NCBI GenBank assembly: GCA_944548615.1
Contig: OX155967.1
Location: 24,767,898 to 24,831,897, forward strand
From: Micropterix aruncella
Taxonomy: Eukaryota; Arthropoda; Insecta; Lepidoptera; Micropterigidae
Reading direction: 5' to 3'
Length of the DNA: 64,000 nucleotides
Positions 1 through 10,715 of the stretch are shown in pieces. Every line of letters starts with the position of its first letter. Within the stretch, counting starts at the first letter, position 1. A program made the translations under genes and the position numbers. The notes below the pieces were generated by a model. The model was not told the DNA's origin, did not search any database, and saw nothing but the letters and a program-made list of their open reading frames with translations.

Positions 1-228
1 TTTTGAGACTTGAAATTTGCAAAATACGATTGAAAGAAGCCATATTTTTGTTATGTTTTTCAATGACATTAATTTTTAGCCGTAAATTATCGAGACGTAA
101 TACTATTTTGCGGCTGAATGTAATACTATTACATTTATTAGCATTTAAAGTGAGCTTATTGTTCACGAAATAATCGAAGAATTTTTCAATAGGCCATTCT
201 ATATTAGATAATCGACAATGCCATCACC
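1..228 (-). pseudogene. LINE reverse transcriptase, distal part (split by piggyBac insertion)
   Basis: Read on the minus strand this encodes a stretch typical of the RT region after the palm motif in Jockey/CR1-type LINEs: FFDYFVNNKLTLNANKCNSI followed by TFSRK. It is the downstream continuation of the RT fragment at 1882-2540. The two were separated by the TTAA-flanked element at 229-1881. The left end is cut by the window edge. The reading frame is damaged, so this is a fossil. Confidence 0.75.
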
Positions 229-240
229 TTAACCCTTCTG

Positions 241-453
241 TTGCCACCCAAAAAAGCTCACAGCATCTGCCACCCGGGTACCCGGGTACCCGCCTACGAA
301 ATTCTTGGTACATCTAAGAAATTATGCTACATCTGCAACGAGCATCCTATTCGAAAGAGAAGAAAGACAAAGAAGTCTTGTGTTGACTGTAATAAGCCCC
401 ATTGTGATCAGCATACGGCAAAAATCCCAAAATGTTTGAATTATAATCATTAA
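241..453 (+). pseudogene. piggyBac transposase C-terminal cysteine-rich domain (remnant)
   Basis: About 60 codons end at TAA 451-453. They encode a Cys/His-rich tail: CYICNEH, a basic RKRRKTKK stretch, then CVDCNKPHCDQH and a final CLNYNH. The paired CxxC motifs and late Cys/His residues match the zinc-binding C-terminal domain of piggyBac-type transposases, which binds the transposon ends. There is no proper start codon. The frame runs straight out of the left terminal repeat, and the DDE catalytic domain is absent. It cannot be an active transposase. Confidence 0.65.
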
Positions 454-649
454 ACTCTAATACATTTGTGTAAAAGATTAAAATTTAATTATTTTTTTTT
501 TCATTTGTCGTACAGCAGTTGTATATTACTGTGCAATAAACGACAGCTCTATGATTTTTGTCTAGCAATCACATTGCAAAATATGATAGTTATTAATAAT
601 TTATACGGTACATTCAGTATATAAAAATTTTTAAATAAATAAATTGTGT

Positions 650-870
650 TATATTTACTAATATTATAAAGAGATAATATTTTGGCAATCTCCAAAACTA
701 TTTAACCGATTTCTAAAAATTCTTTCACTAATGGAAAGCTACATTATCGAGTAGTGCTATAGGCTATAATTTAGTGTGATAAATATTAGATTCCAATACG
801 AAATCACGATATTTGTAAATTAAACCGGAGAAAATGTGATTTTGATGTGCGTTATCGGCGTGCGCTGACA
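650..870 (+). repeat. Helitron 5'-end type fragment nested in the piggyBac element
   Basis: The string ACTAATATTATAAAGAGATA followed by an AACTATTTAACCGATTT-like segment and ATGGAAAGCTACATTAT matches the 5' portion of the non-autonomous Helitrons at 50505, and the complements of those at 12419-13166 and 37700-38430. The 3' boundary was not resolved. The sequence from 871 to 1180 is moderately GC-rich and may belong to it. Confidence 0.5.
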
Positions 871-1881
871 AAACGGTTTGGTATATTTGAAAACTATGTA
901 AAACAAAAACGTCGGCCTCAAAGAGGTCTATAAAAAAATCCGCAACAACATATATTTAGATATAATCTAAATTTAAGCTACAATAACTGCTTTTGTTTAA
1001 AAAAAAATAAGAAGCGCTCTCTGTTGGAATGCGCATGTACCACTACGCCGAATTTCATTAAAAGCTTCGCGTACGCCACACATACGGCGCTACAAGTCAG
1101 TAGCGCGCTGGCTTCGCACAGTTTGATGTGCGGAGTTGGCCTCAAAACCTAGCCGAAAATGATTTGCTGTGTTTTTTTAAATAAAATATATATTAACGCC
1201 ATTCAAACAACAATAGAAGCTGGGTAATTGTTTTTTTAAGGTTAAAACCATATACAAGTTGTCACAACAAGGTGGGGACATAAAATTACGGCTTAACCTT
1301 AACACATAGAAAAAGTTTTAAATACAAATGTTTTAACCCATACGTAGGTAAGTTAAAAATTATTTTAAATTATACAAGGTGATATTAAATATGTGAACGC
1401 CAAGTCTTTACACATATAAAAAAAGCAACCGTTGTAATAATTTTTCAGAAAATATTTTTTTCACATAAATAAATAAAACTACAGATTTTTACAACAACGT
1501 ACATTTCGGGTAAATGCCTACTCTTATATTCGTCTCCACATGCTGAATCTACGAATTGGTCTTGCTTGAAAAGTTATAGTGCCTCCTTTGAGAACTCCAG
1601 TTTTTTTATTTTTTTATTTAGGCCGCGTACATGGGAAGAAAGAATCAGAGGTAAATATTTTTTTTGAATAAAACTTTTTTAAAAATGTGAAAATTTGAGA
1701 TTTTTTCTTCCCTTAGGAAATACTTAAGGAAACTCGGGGGGTTAATACGACATGTTTCACTTTAGGTAGAAATGAGTAGAACATATTTGAAAACATCAAT
1801 AAGTATAGGCAAATAATGTACAAGAAATCAATCCCTTTTGAAGCGTTTTTTACCAAAACAGGGTGGCAACACAAGGGTTAA

Positions 1882-2540
1882 GCATACATTTTGAGATTAT
1901 CCGCGTATGATTTATAATATCCTCTTGTGAAGCATAAGCGAATGTCAAGTAGGCGCTAAATAGCAAATAACCCAAGTTCGAGCCCTGCAGAACTCCAGAA
2001 AGGACTGTCGCTAAAACCACCGACCACTAGGCTCGATGATTTACGATGTTGGTGATATACGAGGATATCTATTTACCTAAAAAGTCGCCGTGTACTCCTA
2101 GCCTCATTAATTTATAAAGTAGAATCGGGTGATACAACACGATCAAATGCCTTAACAAAGTCTCTGTAGATAGCGTCCACTTATTTTCGTCCGTCTATCA
2201 TCATTAGGATAAAGCTAGTATATTCTGTCAACTTTGACACTGCCAAACTCTGTTTGAGAAATCCGTGTTCCCGGTATGAAGAAATGTTATAATATAAGGA
2301 TATATGTAGCTGAAAGTAAACCACCTTTTCGAACAGTTTACTCAAGAGAGAAAAAACGGACACGGCCCTATAATTACTAACTGTGTTTTTGCAGACTTTT
2401 TTATGAATCGAAACCTTAAGTGCCTCTTTCCACCTTATAGGGAAGATTCCTTGAGAAAACGACCGACGGAAATTCATAGAGAGAGGGAGAGCGTTTCAGC
2501 TGAAGGGCGCATTTTTTTACGAAGACAGGGGGGACTAAGC
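1882..2540 (-). pseudogene. LINE reverse transcriptase, proximal part
   Basis: On the minus strand: SFSQGIFPIRWKEALKVSIH, then NYRAVSVFSLLSKLFEKVV (RT fingers, usual form NYRPIS..LSK.FEKVV), then KAFDRV, GVLQGSNLG (usual QGS.LGPLLF) and a palm motif YADN where active enzymes have YADD. Stops and frameshifts lie between the blocks. The fragment stops just after the palm motif, at the TTAA where the piggyBac derivative entered, and resumes at 228. Jockey/CR1-type group by motif spacing; exact clade not assignable by eye. Confidence 0.75.
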
Positions 2541-3574
2541 CACTGCCAGCGCCAATCGATTGTAAAAATAGTCATTGACCAAAACCTAAAATGGACCCAA
2601 CACTAGGCTACGACTAAACGGACTAGACAGTTGAATTGTTATATTGAAAAATATTAGAAGTATACGCAAAGGTTCTAATTCAAATTTGGACCGACAAATC
2701 CGGCCAAATTTGGTAGTGCCCAGTCCTGACTAGTGGTGCGCCGCTTCAGCTGTTGAGATCAGCTGTGCGTTTTAGCCGCTTGTAACGTTACCCGATTAAG
2801 GAAAAGCCTGTTGTTAGGTCATGGGGAAATATCTTTCGTGGAATTTAGGATTACCGTGGAAAAAAGAAGGTGTAATGCTTTAATGATGTGTGTATGTGGG
2901 CGCCACCACGGAAATCTTGGATGATTGGGAATTCGGGTCGTTACGAGAAAGAGCAGGCGTGGTCGCTGCCTGACCTTGAACGCCGCAGAAGGGGATACGC
3001 GACAGGATTTGGGACCGCGGTAGCTCAGTGGAAAGGGTCGTGGTGAACCCAAGGAATCCTGCGCGGGAAAAGGAGAGCTTCTGGAAGAGAAGGACAGCCT
3101 TGCTTCTATTGTGTGAAAAGGGAAAACTAGGGAAAGAAGAGTGGGGGAGTAATAAATAGGGATATAATATGTACTTACTGTGGGCTTATCGCCGAATCTG
3201 GAAAATAAAATAGATATTCGACCGCTGTGAAGTCACGCGCGATCTGAGCTGTCAGATCGCTGCGCGGCGGTTTTCTGCGTCGATGTGTAGCGGCGAACTT
3301 CGCGCCGATTCGGAGCAGTTACTTTCGTATATTATTAATCTGAGCTTGCACCATTTATATCATAAGCAAGAATAGAATTTCTCTCCGTATGCGAGAGATT
3401 AACCCTTTTAAAGAGAAAGACCCGAAGTATAATACAAGATTTATTGCTCATAAAATTACAGGTTTTTTATTTCTTTTGATTTAAGTATATTAAATGTATA
3501 TTCGGGAGGACCTCTAGTGCCTTTGCAAGCCCTTCGGAGCGGAGGGATCGCCGGAGCGTGCGTGGAAAGTCACG
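2541..3574. other. Unclassified region, no gene recognised
   Basis: Mixed-composition sequence becoming GC-richer after 2700. Short open frames here have no recognisable motifs. At 3017-3030 there is a run GCGGTAGCTCAGTGG resembling a tRNA A box, but no B box follows at the right distance. A degenerate tRNA-derived SINE is possible but unsupported. Confidence 0.3.
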
Positions 3575-3632
3575 GTGGGTAGGTCGCTAAACTCACGGTA
3601 GGTAGGTCGCTAAACTCACGGTAGGTAGGTGC
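3575..3632. repeat. 25-bp tandem repeat
   Basis: Just over two copies of a unit containing GGTAGGTCGCTAAACTCAC, spaced about 25 bp, then a third partial GGTAGGTAGG. A simple local tandem duplication. Confidence 0.8.
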
Positions 3633-4716
3633 CTACGGGTATTATGGGAATTTCGGAAGGAATTCTGGGAACACCTCTATCGATATGCCTTTTATATGGT
3701 TTATACAAGGGAACTTTTGAAAGGGGGGAACCTTCAACAACCGCGGCGCGCGGGCTTCGCGTTACGTCGGTCTGGACGCCGCCGACCACTATGGGGGCGT
3801 CCTCTGGATCGTCCCACGGCTTCACGGGAATTACGCGCTGAAACCTTGGACACTCTTTCGCGCTTGGCTAGATTGAAAAGTGTGTCGATTGACAATTAAA
3901 CGGGAAAAATGCCCTGAGGCGAACTATAGAGAGCGCTCTTGCACTAGGTTCGATTGATTAAATTGTTTGATATGAAATATAACAGTTATTAGCTGAACTC
4001 TGGGGTTTTAAAGTTTTGGGAGTCAGAAAAAACGTGAACCCTAGAAACTCGCCTGATATGGAAGGTAGGTCCCTCGGAGGCTGGGGTTCGTTGCGGCTGA
4101 CTGTGGGATTGCGCACTGATATCGCTTGGTGAAACTATTGGATTCCAGATGCACTTTAAAACGTGTCACTGCGGCTCGGCTTTCGAATAAAATGTGGACC
4201 GCTGAGGGGTTTGACCCCCAGCGGCCACGGGCACTTCCGCTGCGTTCGGCGGTTCAAAACTAAGAGAGGGTATAAAGTGGGACGCTCGATCCGGTCGGGT
4301 TTTTAATTTATTCGTCTGGCAACTTTTGCCGCCGAATCCGACTAGGGGTGTGCGTTGTTGTATCGCATGATGCGATTACGGCAACGGTTGGAAGTCGGGA
4401 TAATTTGTTTATGTGCCGATTAAATTGCGGCGAAGTGTAAAATGAATTATATCAGAGTTTTTATTAATATATTTTAAAGAGGTAAATTCTCGTGACGAGT
4501 AGTTCGTCACACGCTTCATAAGTAATCTATAATAGCTTCCTCGGATACACAGTTAATTCCGAGTTGCTCTGAAATCTTCTCTAGATTTGATCACATTCAA
4601 TAGATTAGGCTGAAATGTGTATTTTAAAATTTTGATCAATGGGAATATACAAAAAGCATCAAATGGTGGAAACTCGTTTATATTAACTTTATACGATTAT
4701 ATTCATAAACATACCT
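3633..4716. other. GC-rich unclassified sequence with TATA-like box
   Basis: Distinctly GC-richer than its surroundings, with no convincing coding frame. GGTATAAAGTGGGACGC at about 4269 resembles a core promoter, and the neighbourhood could be part of an LTR or another retroelement 5' region. I could not find paired LTRs, a primer binding site or a polypurine tract. Confidence 0.25.
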
Positions 4717-5038
4717 TTAACCCTTCAAATGAAAGGCGTCCTTTTGGGGATGCAAGTTTTAATACACTGAAATGAGAGGCGTCCACTTGGTCCAGTGATG
4801 TAATTTGTAGGCCAAATTTGTAATTTGTCGCCATTATTATCTTAATTGATTTACGAGATAAGGTTATAATGTTTTATATGTCAAATTTCAATGCGATCAT
4901 TTTACAGTTCTTCTTTTTATGATCCGTGTAGTGGTTTACAAGTTATCGTCGTTTTTATCAAGGTCGTCGATTTTGCGCGCGAAAAGGTCGCGCGCGAATG
5001 GGACGGCTGAATTTTTACTCCGCGAGGAGAGGGGTTAA
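4717..5038. mobile_element. Candidate TTAA-flanked MITE (piggyBac-like)
   Basis: A 322-bp segment bounded by TTAA at 4717-4720 and 5035-5038, with CCCTTC on the left and the complement of GAGGGG on the right. Internally it carries AAATTTCAATGCGATCATT, which recurs in the larger elements at 25378-26051 and 36720-37335 and, in complement, near 50860. The terminal repeats are very short, so the end assignment is tentative. It lies about 50 bp upstream of an OR exon. Confidence 0.45.
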
Positions 5039-5088
5039 GTCGATTTAATTTAAACGAATAAATCAACTTTGACGTGTAAATGTTTCAG

Positions 5089-5300
5089 GGACGACATACT
5101 GCAACTTTTTAACATGGCGCGGCGCCAACAACGCGGTCTAACGGTGGCCGAACAAGGGGTTGTAGATAAAGAGATGAAGCTAGCTAAACGACGATGTCGC
5201 ACTTATTGTGTTGCTACGATTATCAACCTAATACTGTATAGCTACTATCCCATGATAAAAGGAGATTCTTCAACAAGTCTCTATCCAATAACATTACCGG
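5089..5300 (+). CDS. Odorant receptor gene 1, internal exon (TM3 region)
   Basis: Exon of an insect odorant receptor (7tm_6 family), a seven-helix, inverted-topology subunit that forms odour-gated cation channels with the coreceptor Orco in antennal neuron dendrites. It is preceded by TGTTTCAG and followed by GTGAGC. It encodes about 70 residues: an amphipathic DILQLFNMARR stretch, then VVDKEMKLAKRRCRTYCV entering a hydrophobic helix (ATIINLILYSYYPMI), and ends LYPITLP. This is the pattern around TM3 and the start of the second extracellular loop. It ends in phase 1, matching the 7992 exon exactly (shared glycine codon G|GT). Earlier exons were not found in the window. Confidence 0.7.
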
Positions 5301-5344
5301 GTGAGCGAGCATTGCTACTAAGATATGGTATACTATGAGAGATG

Positions 5345-6374
5345 AGATTACATTGCCCCCACCCTATTACGGCTAGGAGCTATAGACAGAAGCCTGCAAA
5401 TCTTTAACAGCATTCAATGAGGTGCTGGGCAGGTCTTTTTTCTGCTTATTGAATTAGATGCTTCAGGTGGTACTTAGAGGAATTTTCTTATAAACTTACT
5501 TCTGCAATGGTGAAGGTGAGGAGTAATCATGGAATCACTTTATCTGCCGCATCTTCAACATCGCTGCTACACTGTCGGAAGGAGGCAAGCTTGCGAAGTA
5601 GATTCTTACGTCAAGGCGTCCTATTTAATACCTCTCGTTCTGAAACTCTTCTTCACGAAAACATGAAGGTCGACTTGAAGAGCAATGTTTTAGCTGGGCA
5701 ATTCGCCAAACTTTTATTTAAAATAGGCGACGGAGAATACCACGAGGAAAAGGCGATCATCCCTGCAGGGTTAGGCATGGTAGGGACGACTCTCGCCGAC
5801 CTTACGGCCAGAACATACCCTGATACCACTGATATTAGGCAGAAATACATATACTGGCTATGCGAGCGAGCCATTTTTACATCTAAAAACAGCAAGGCTG
5901 CAGTCTTTAATGATACTTTACCCAAGTCGTTCGGAGGGGCAGAAATTGAATATAGGTCTGTTACACTTGTATGATGCGTGACGCGGTGGTATACCTGTAT
6001 GATGCGTTTCACTACCCCGTCGTGTTCCTCAAGACCCTCGACCCTCCTGGTTTTTCTGCCCATGAGCATCTCCGCATAGTGGGGGTACCAAGGATGTTAC
6101 TACAAAACGTCAAACCGCCCAAACTCTGCAATGGTACCAGGTTGAGAGTGAAGGCTATCGGCATAAGAAAGTTATTGAAGACACAATGTTCACCGGCTGT
6201 GCTCGCGGTATGTCAGTATTCATGCCACGTATACCACGTATACCATCTGAGTACCCCTTTGATCTTAAAGGACTGCAGCTTCTCCTCAAGATCTGCTTTG
6301 TTATGACCATAAATGACTCCCAATGGCAGTCGCTAAAGGTGGCAAGAATCGAGGTAGAACTGCTTCTCTCATAG
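5345..6374 (+). pseudogene. Helitron helicase (Pif1-like) C-terminal relic in OR intron
   Basis: Decayed coding sequence of the RepHel helicase of a rolling-circle Helitron. The order of blocks follows the family: QIFNSI, GAGQVFFLL, then LDASGGT-stop-RNFLINLLL (a broken Walker A, normally DAPGGTGKTF), VKVRSNHGI, LLFKIGDGEYHEE, CERAIFTSKNSKA, FGGAEIEYRSV, PPGFSAHEHLRIVGVPRMLL, PPKLCNGTRLRVKA, then PRIPRIPSEYPFDLKGLQL and QSLKVA in another frame. Several frameshifts, one stop in the ATP-binding loop and a missing middle section make it non-functional. It lies in the intron between OR exons 5089-5300 and 7992-8329, in the same orientation as the gene. Confidence 0.8.
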
Positions 6375-6466
6375 GAAATTAAATGTGGCCTGCTCTAGAA
6401 TGTGTTTAACAATCTGATGATACCAGCAATTCAAGGGACAACCATTATTATCGTCTACAAAGAGGT

Positions 6467-6735
6467 TTAACCCCTAGAGCCCCAATTGGCTGATATCGGC
6501 CACAACACGATTCAGCGTGACGGCCCCGTTTTAATTTAATTTTAATTTAATTTGTTTTATTTTATTATGTTTTATTATGTTAGTATGATTTATTTTATTT
6601 ATGGGTACAATGGTTTGGCAGTAATTAATGTTTTGATGACCCGTGTCATAATTATTTTTTTTTACTTATTTTTACTAAAAATTTTTGGGACATCAACTTG
6701 TCAATCGGCTGAGGGGCCGAGGCCTGAAGGGTTAA
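6467..6735. mobile_element. TTAA-flanked MITE, 269 bp
   Basis: TTAACCCCTAGAGCCCC at the left (6467) and, in complement, TTAACCCTTCAGGCC at the right end (6735). TTAA duplication plus CCC(T) ends indicate a piggyBac-type non-autonomous element. The interior is AT-rich, with ATTTTAATTTAATTT runs and no coding capacity. Confidence 0.6.
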
Positions 6736-7121
6736 AAAGAAGTTTTTTAGGTTTACGCAACCTACATTTTAAAACACCGTACAACCCTAAAACTTTTCCG
6801 CCTGACTTTGAAAGCCGTGTTTATTTGTAAGGATATGAAAAATTGCTGTGAAACATAGCTTTGAATTTAAAATGGGATCTCAATTCACTGATATCATTAG
6901 TAGTAGTAATAAGCGGTTTGGAATGCTTTTTTCCAGCCCCTAATGTAACCTGGATCTATAAGATCTTTCGTAACAATAAAACACTAACAATAACAACAAT
7001 AACAATATTTCGTAACGATAACCTTTGTGGGACAATAAAAAAATAACATTAAATTACTACGGTAAGTACGATATTATTTCCAATGTATTTTAAAATGTCT
7101 TTAGGCGCATACATTTTGATT
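6736..7121. other. OR gene 1 intron sequence, nothing recognised
   Basis: AT-rich intronic sequence with a short ACAATAACAATA simple run near 6985-7010. No coding or repeat signature identified. Confidence 0.4.
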
Positions 7122-7560
7122 TTAGCCAGATACACCCGGATGGATCTTTTTTCTAATATCAGTGCTTTTAAAAGCTTTTAAATACTCAGGTAATTTATTA
7201 AACAGTTTAAGCCCTATGTAAAGACTAGTCACCTGGAACTTGACCGTACATGGTATTATCGGTTGGAGGCCGATATACTTCCTCGTGGAATATTGTCGAG
7301 CTCTTATTGCAATAAGATTCGTTAACAGCTTCTTGTGCAAAAAGTGCATATACGTTTAATATCCTTAGTTTTCCCTATCGCACGTATGGCTCTTTTCTAC
7401 AAAGTGAATACACTTTTGATGTGCGCTGTAGTACCCTATAGAAGAATACCATAACGCAGTTGTGACTCAACCAGCGCGTAATAGGCTGATATAACCTCAG
7501 TTCTCTTCGTGCAACTCCTGATGCGTAATAGAGCATAGCAAGCTAACGACAGTGTAGTCT
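7122..7560 (-). pseudogene. LINE RT C-terminal tail fragment
   Basis: The minus strand encodes ALVESQLRYGILL (usual Y..ESQLRYGI..WG), HIKSVFTL-stop-KRAIRAI, and further on VTSLYIGLKLFNKLPEYLKA. These are the C-terminal RT-associated motifs of Jockey/CR1-type LINEs (LFN.LP..LK). Two stops and frame changes are visible. It lies in an OR intron, opposite to the gene. Confidence 0.75.
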
Positions 7561-7991
7561 TAACTAGCACCTATATATATAAATTCCTGGACATCCTTTT
7601 ATCCAGGAATATTCTGAGGCATTTAACGTATTCTTTAACTCAATTTATTTTATATCCTTCGGTTTGGCTAGAAAATTAGGGTTACAGTCGCCGTAGTTTT
7701 AGACACATTGATAATATTCTCATAAACCTTCCTTAAAACACGTCTATAGAAACTTGAATTTGTCCAGTAGTTCTTGAGTTTATTGTGATCCAGAGAGATA
7801 GACCTATGCTTTTTGAGCTCTTTCTTTTATAATAGTATAATGTCTATTACTCTAATGCCTTCACCTACATCTGTAAGTATGCACACGTATACACACAGGC
7901 GAGAGGCGAGCACAAAAATTGCTATGAAATTAGCAGTTTAAACATAACTTCCATATTACAAAACTGTAATGCAATGTTTTTGTTATTTCAG
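7561..7991 (+). other. OR gene 1 intron, 3' part with acceptor
   Basis: AT-rich intron ending in the acceptor TTTTTGTTATTTCAG at 7991. No repeat family recognised. Confidence 0.5.
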
Positions 7992-8329
7992 GTCTTGAGG
8001 ATACTGACACGTTAGTCGGCATTGTGGTATACAACATCGTACGTCCCGTAAACGAAGTGTTGATTTCTCTTTTATTTGTAAATTTCAACTTTTTATTCAT
8101 GGTCCTAGTGGGACACGCAGCCAGCCAAGCGAGGGCCGTTACTGCAGAACTGAAGGCTCTAAAAAATCTGAGTATAGAAGATAGATCCCAAGTAACAGTC
8201 AATATTAAGTACTTGATAAAAAGGCACCAGGACGTAATCGCTTATGTGACGAAGCTAGATGTTATATTTTCTATAGCCACTGGCGTTGACCTACCATTAT
8301 ATGCAATGGCAATAATAGTATCCATACAG
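7992..8329 (+). CDS. Odorant receptor gene 1, internal exon (TM4-TM5 region)
   Basis: About 113 codons between acceptor TTATTTCAG and donor CAG|GTATTG. It begins with two bases that complete the glycine codon split at 5300 and ends in phase 0, as the next exon requires. It encodes DTLVGIVVYNIVRPVNEVLI, a hydrophobic helix (SLLFVNFNFLFMVLVGH), an intracellular segment ARAVTAELKALKN with KYLIKRHQDVIAYVTKLD (usual RH..I......L), then VIFSIATGVDLPLYAMAIIVSIQ as the next helix. This is the TM4, intracellular loop 2, TM5 architecture of lepidopteran ORs. No stops or frameshifts. Confidence 0.8.
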
Positions 8330-8472
8330 GTATTGTTATATTTTCTACTTATTTTCTTTATTTCTAGCGCGTTAGATTACTATTTCCATACCTCCTAAAT
8401 TACCAAGATTGTTACTCAATTAAACGGAACTGCACGAGTTGTGAGTGCTATCATAGTTACTGTGATATCCTG

Positions 8473-9724
8473 TAGGGGAAGGTGGGGCAAATTCGTACAA
8501 GGGGCACATTGGTACGCCATCGATATTCTAACAACCGGCAACGTTACAGAAGGCGTGATAACACTAAAACGTGTCTAAACCTGCACAAGGACGCCAACTG
8601 TAATTGCATCTCTAAGTAGTAAGCCGTCGGCGTTCAACGTCAGTGGCAGTTTTTATTGCGCGGTGAAGTAAAAAAATCGGTTGTGTTACCCCAAGACTTT
8701 CTCGGCAAGCAGACACCCCCCCCCCCCCCACCCCTATGCGCCAAACCCTCTAAACCTCCATTCAAACCCCCAACCCCTCCTCCACTATGATCCCCTGCAA
8801 CCCCCCCCCCCCTACTCCTACTGCCCCTTCACCCCCTTAACCCCCCCCCCCCCCAACCCCTCCCCTGCCCCCTCCACACCCCCCCTCCCTTCCACATTCC
8901 CTCCCCCACCTCACCCCTCTCAACCACCCACCCAACCATCCCTTCTCTCCCCTCTCTCCCCCCTCTCCCCGCTAATCCCTTCCCCCCCACCCACACATGA
9001 TATTAAAAATATGTGGAGTGATAAATTGTTCCAACGGCATTTCAAGACTAAATTCTATGAAGCTGATATACCAAAGGTAAGAACGTACATTCATTCAGTT
9101 ATCGTAACAACGGGTGATTTCTATGTAATTTTAGTGGTCTTAGATATTTCATTTAGTTTTCAGAAAAAGTCCGTAGGGTGGGCACTTTGGTACACTAAGG
9201 CACGAGGCACATTGGTAAATACCAAAGTTCTGATTTTCCACATAGACGTGATTGACATTTTAAGATTCTGTTGAATTAGGCACATACTACGCCTTTATGT
9301 GAAGCGAGTTTCTATATTTATTATTTGTTTTTGCTTAAAGAAAAACAATTTAAGTTATGTAATTGGTTTTCGCAAACCTTATAAAGCTGATAGTTTTGTT
9401 ATCCAATTGGGATTATGATTAAGTGAGAATGCCTATGAGGAAGAATATAGTTAAAATAATAAAAATACTTTTCTACTGAAGATTTTTGTTTTTATTAACC
9501 ATTGACACATTGTGCGCCGTGGGTACGTGACCCATTTTTATTTAAACCTTAATATTCTGCATATTTTTAAACTTTTATATGTTTTGTTGTTGGTTTTATT
9601 GACTTGAGTAGTAATGGCATGCATATGCAAAAAACTGGAATATTTCAACCGTTATTCTTATATATGAGTTGAACAAATATGAGAGTTTGAATTTTTGTGT
9701 ACCAATCTGCCTCGCCTTCCCCTA
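8473..9724. mobile_element. MITE-like element with 28-bp inverted ends and TA flanks
   Basis: TAGGGGAAGGTGGGGCAAAT at 8473 pairs with the complement of the right end at 9697-9724 (reading TAGGGGAAGGCGAGGCAGAT outward); roughly 23 of 28 bases match. Both ends carry TA, as in Tc1/mariner-type insertions. Inner motifs GGCACATTGGTA recur near 8505 and 9208. The core holds the C-rich block at 8697-8996. No transposase frame. Located in the second OR intron of this window. Confidence 0.5.
8697..8996. repeat. C-rich low-complexity block
   Basis: Poly-C and C/T-rich sequence with almost no G on the plus strand. The plus strand reads as a proline/serine-rich frame, an artefact of composition. It is preceded by ACCCCAAGACTTTCTCGGCA, which also precedes a C-rich block at 57255. 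Confidence 0.85.
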
Positions 9725-10190
9725 CTTTCGAAAATTCCTTCTCCAGATATAAGAAGCACAAAGCTACATAAAAATCGAAAGTTGAAAAATAGTAGTTTAT
9801 TTACCATGTTTACGCGTACATTATGACGCTACTCTAATCATGGATCAGTAGTTACGCTAAACATCGATAATATCATGTCACGTTAACGCAAGTTATTCGA
9901 TATAATCAAAAAAATCGGTTATATCACCCCAAGACTTTTCTGACAAATAGCCTTGGACTGATTTTATCTGAATATTAATTTAATAAATACAATCGATAAG
10001 CGTTCTCTCTCAGCCGGCGGACAAACCCGTTTGGGTTCCGCTACACAACCACTAGCCTCGGGCGGCTTGGCATTAATATTTGATTAACATGTATGGCGAA
10101 TGTATTTAATTACATTTAGTGTACCTTGTATATGAGATACTCAAATAAAAATGTCGCAATATGATTTCTTCTCAACAAGGCATCTATGTA
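9725..10190. other. OR gene 1 intron, short repeat traces
   Basis: AT-rich. At 9905-9945 the sequence AAAAAAATCGGTTATATCAC plus CCCAAGACTTTTCTGACAA is a diverged copy of the motif at 8671 and 57236. Otherwise nothing recognised. Confidence 0.4.
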
Positions 10191-10385
10191 CACTTAAGAC
10201 TAGAGCGCCCCCTGGTGGACCGATTTTAACCACACCCTACTGAACTTTTGCTATGACCAAATGATGCCTGCATACCAAATTTCAGCTCAATCGTATGAAG
10301 CGATTGAGCGCTATCGTGGAGAGACACACAGACAGACTTCAATATGAAAATGGTGAAAAGAAATCGTCTCAGGGATGCTATAAGG
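10190..10385 (+). repeat. Repeat family Y, terminal-domain copy
   Basis: Contains GCGCCCCCTGGTGGACCGAT and ACCAAATTTCAGCTCAATCG followed by an AGAGACACACAGACAGAC run. The complement of the same domain occurs at 44090-44200 and 45290-45410, and a related piece at 23665-23710, so it belongs to one dispersed family. Confidence 0.55.
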
Positions 10386-10715
10386 CGATATTTCCATCTT
10401 CATCTTGAATTTTGTTTTATGCGTTCACAATGCTTTGCCTCCTTGTCGGTTGGCGGTCCGGAATTAGTGACCAAAACTAACGTAATTTTCTTGCAAAAAA
10501 TCAATAAAAACGCTATTTAAAAACAAAATTTCATAAAAAAAATACTTGTAGAGTGTACTGGCCTTGGATCCCCCCCCCCCCGGCCCTCCACTTCTACCAA
10601 ACCCCGCGTAAACCTAAACCAACAATGTATGGTCACGTTACGGATAATATCACTGTTGTCGGTGGTACCAATTACTCCATACTCATTTAAAGTCAAATGG
10701 ATGTATATTTTTCAG

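Larger units (their letters stand above)
229..1881 (+). mobile_element. piggyBac-like element, internally deleted, TTAA target duplication
   Basis: TTAA occurs at both ends (229-232 and 1878-1881). Inside it are 17-bp terminal inverted repeats that match at 16 of 17 positions: CCCTTCTGTTGCCACCC on the left, and the complement of GGGTGGCAACACAAGGG on the right. TTAA duplication and CCCT-type ends are piggyBac hallmarks. The insert splits a LINE reverse transcriptase. Only the transposase tail remains (241-453), starting inside the left inverted repeat, so almost the whole transposase has been deleted. A Helitron-type fragment lies inside it near 650-870. The rest (871-1860) shows no coding signal. 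Confidence 0.8.

Noticed and set aside
3017..3060. Possible tRNA gene (A-box-like TAGCTCAGTGG)
   Set aside because: No B box, T arm or acceptor stem at the proper spacing.
8681..9274. Proline/serine-rich open frame of about 197 codons, and similar frames at 57174-57661
   Set aside because: It follows a C-rich low-complexity block; the frame is a composition artefact and runs into MITE sequence.
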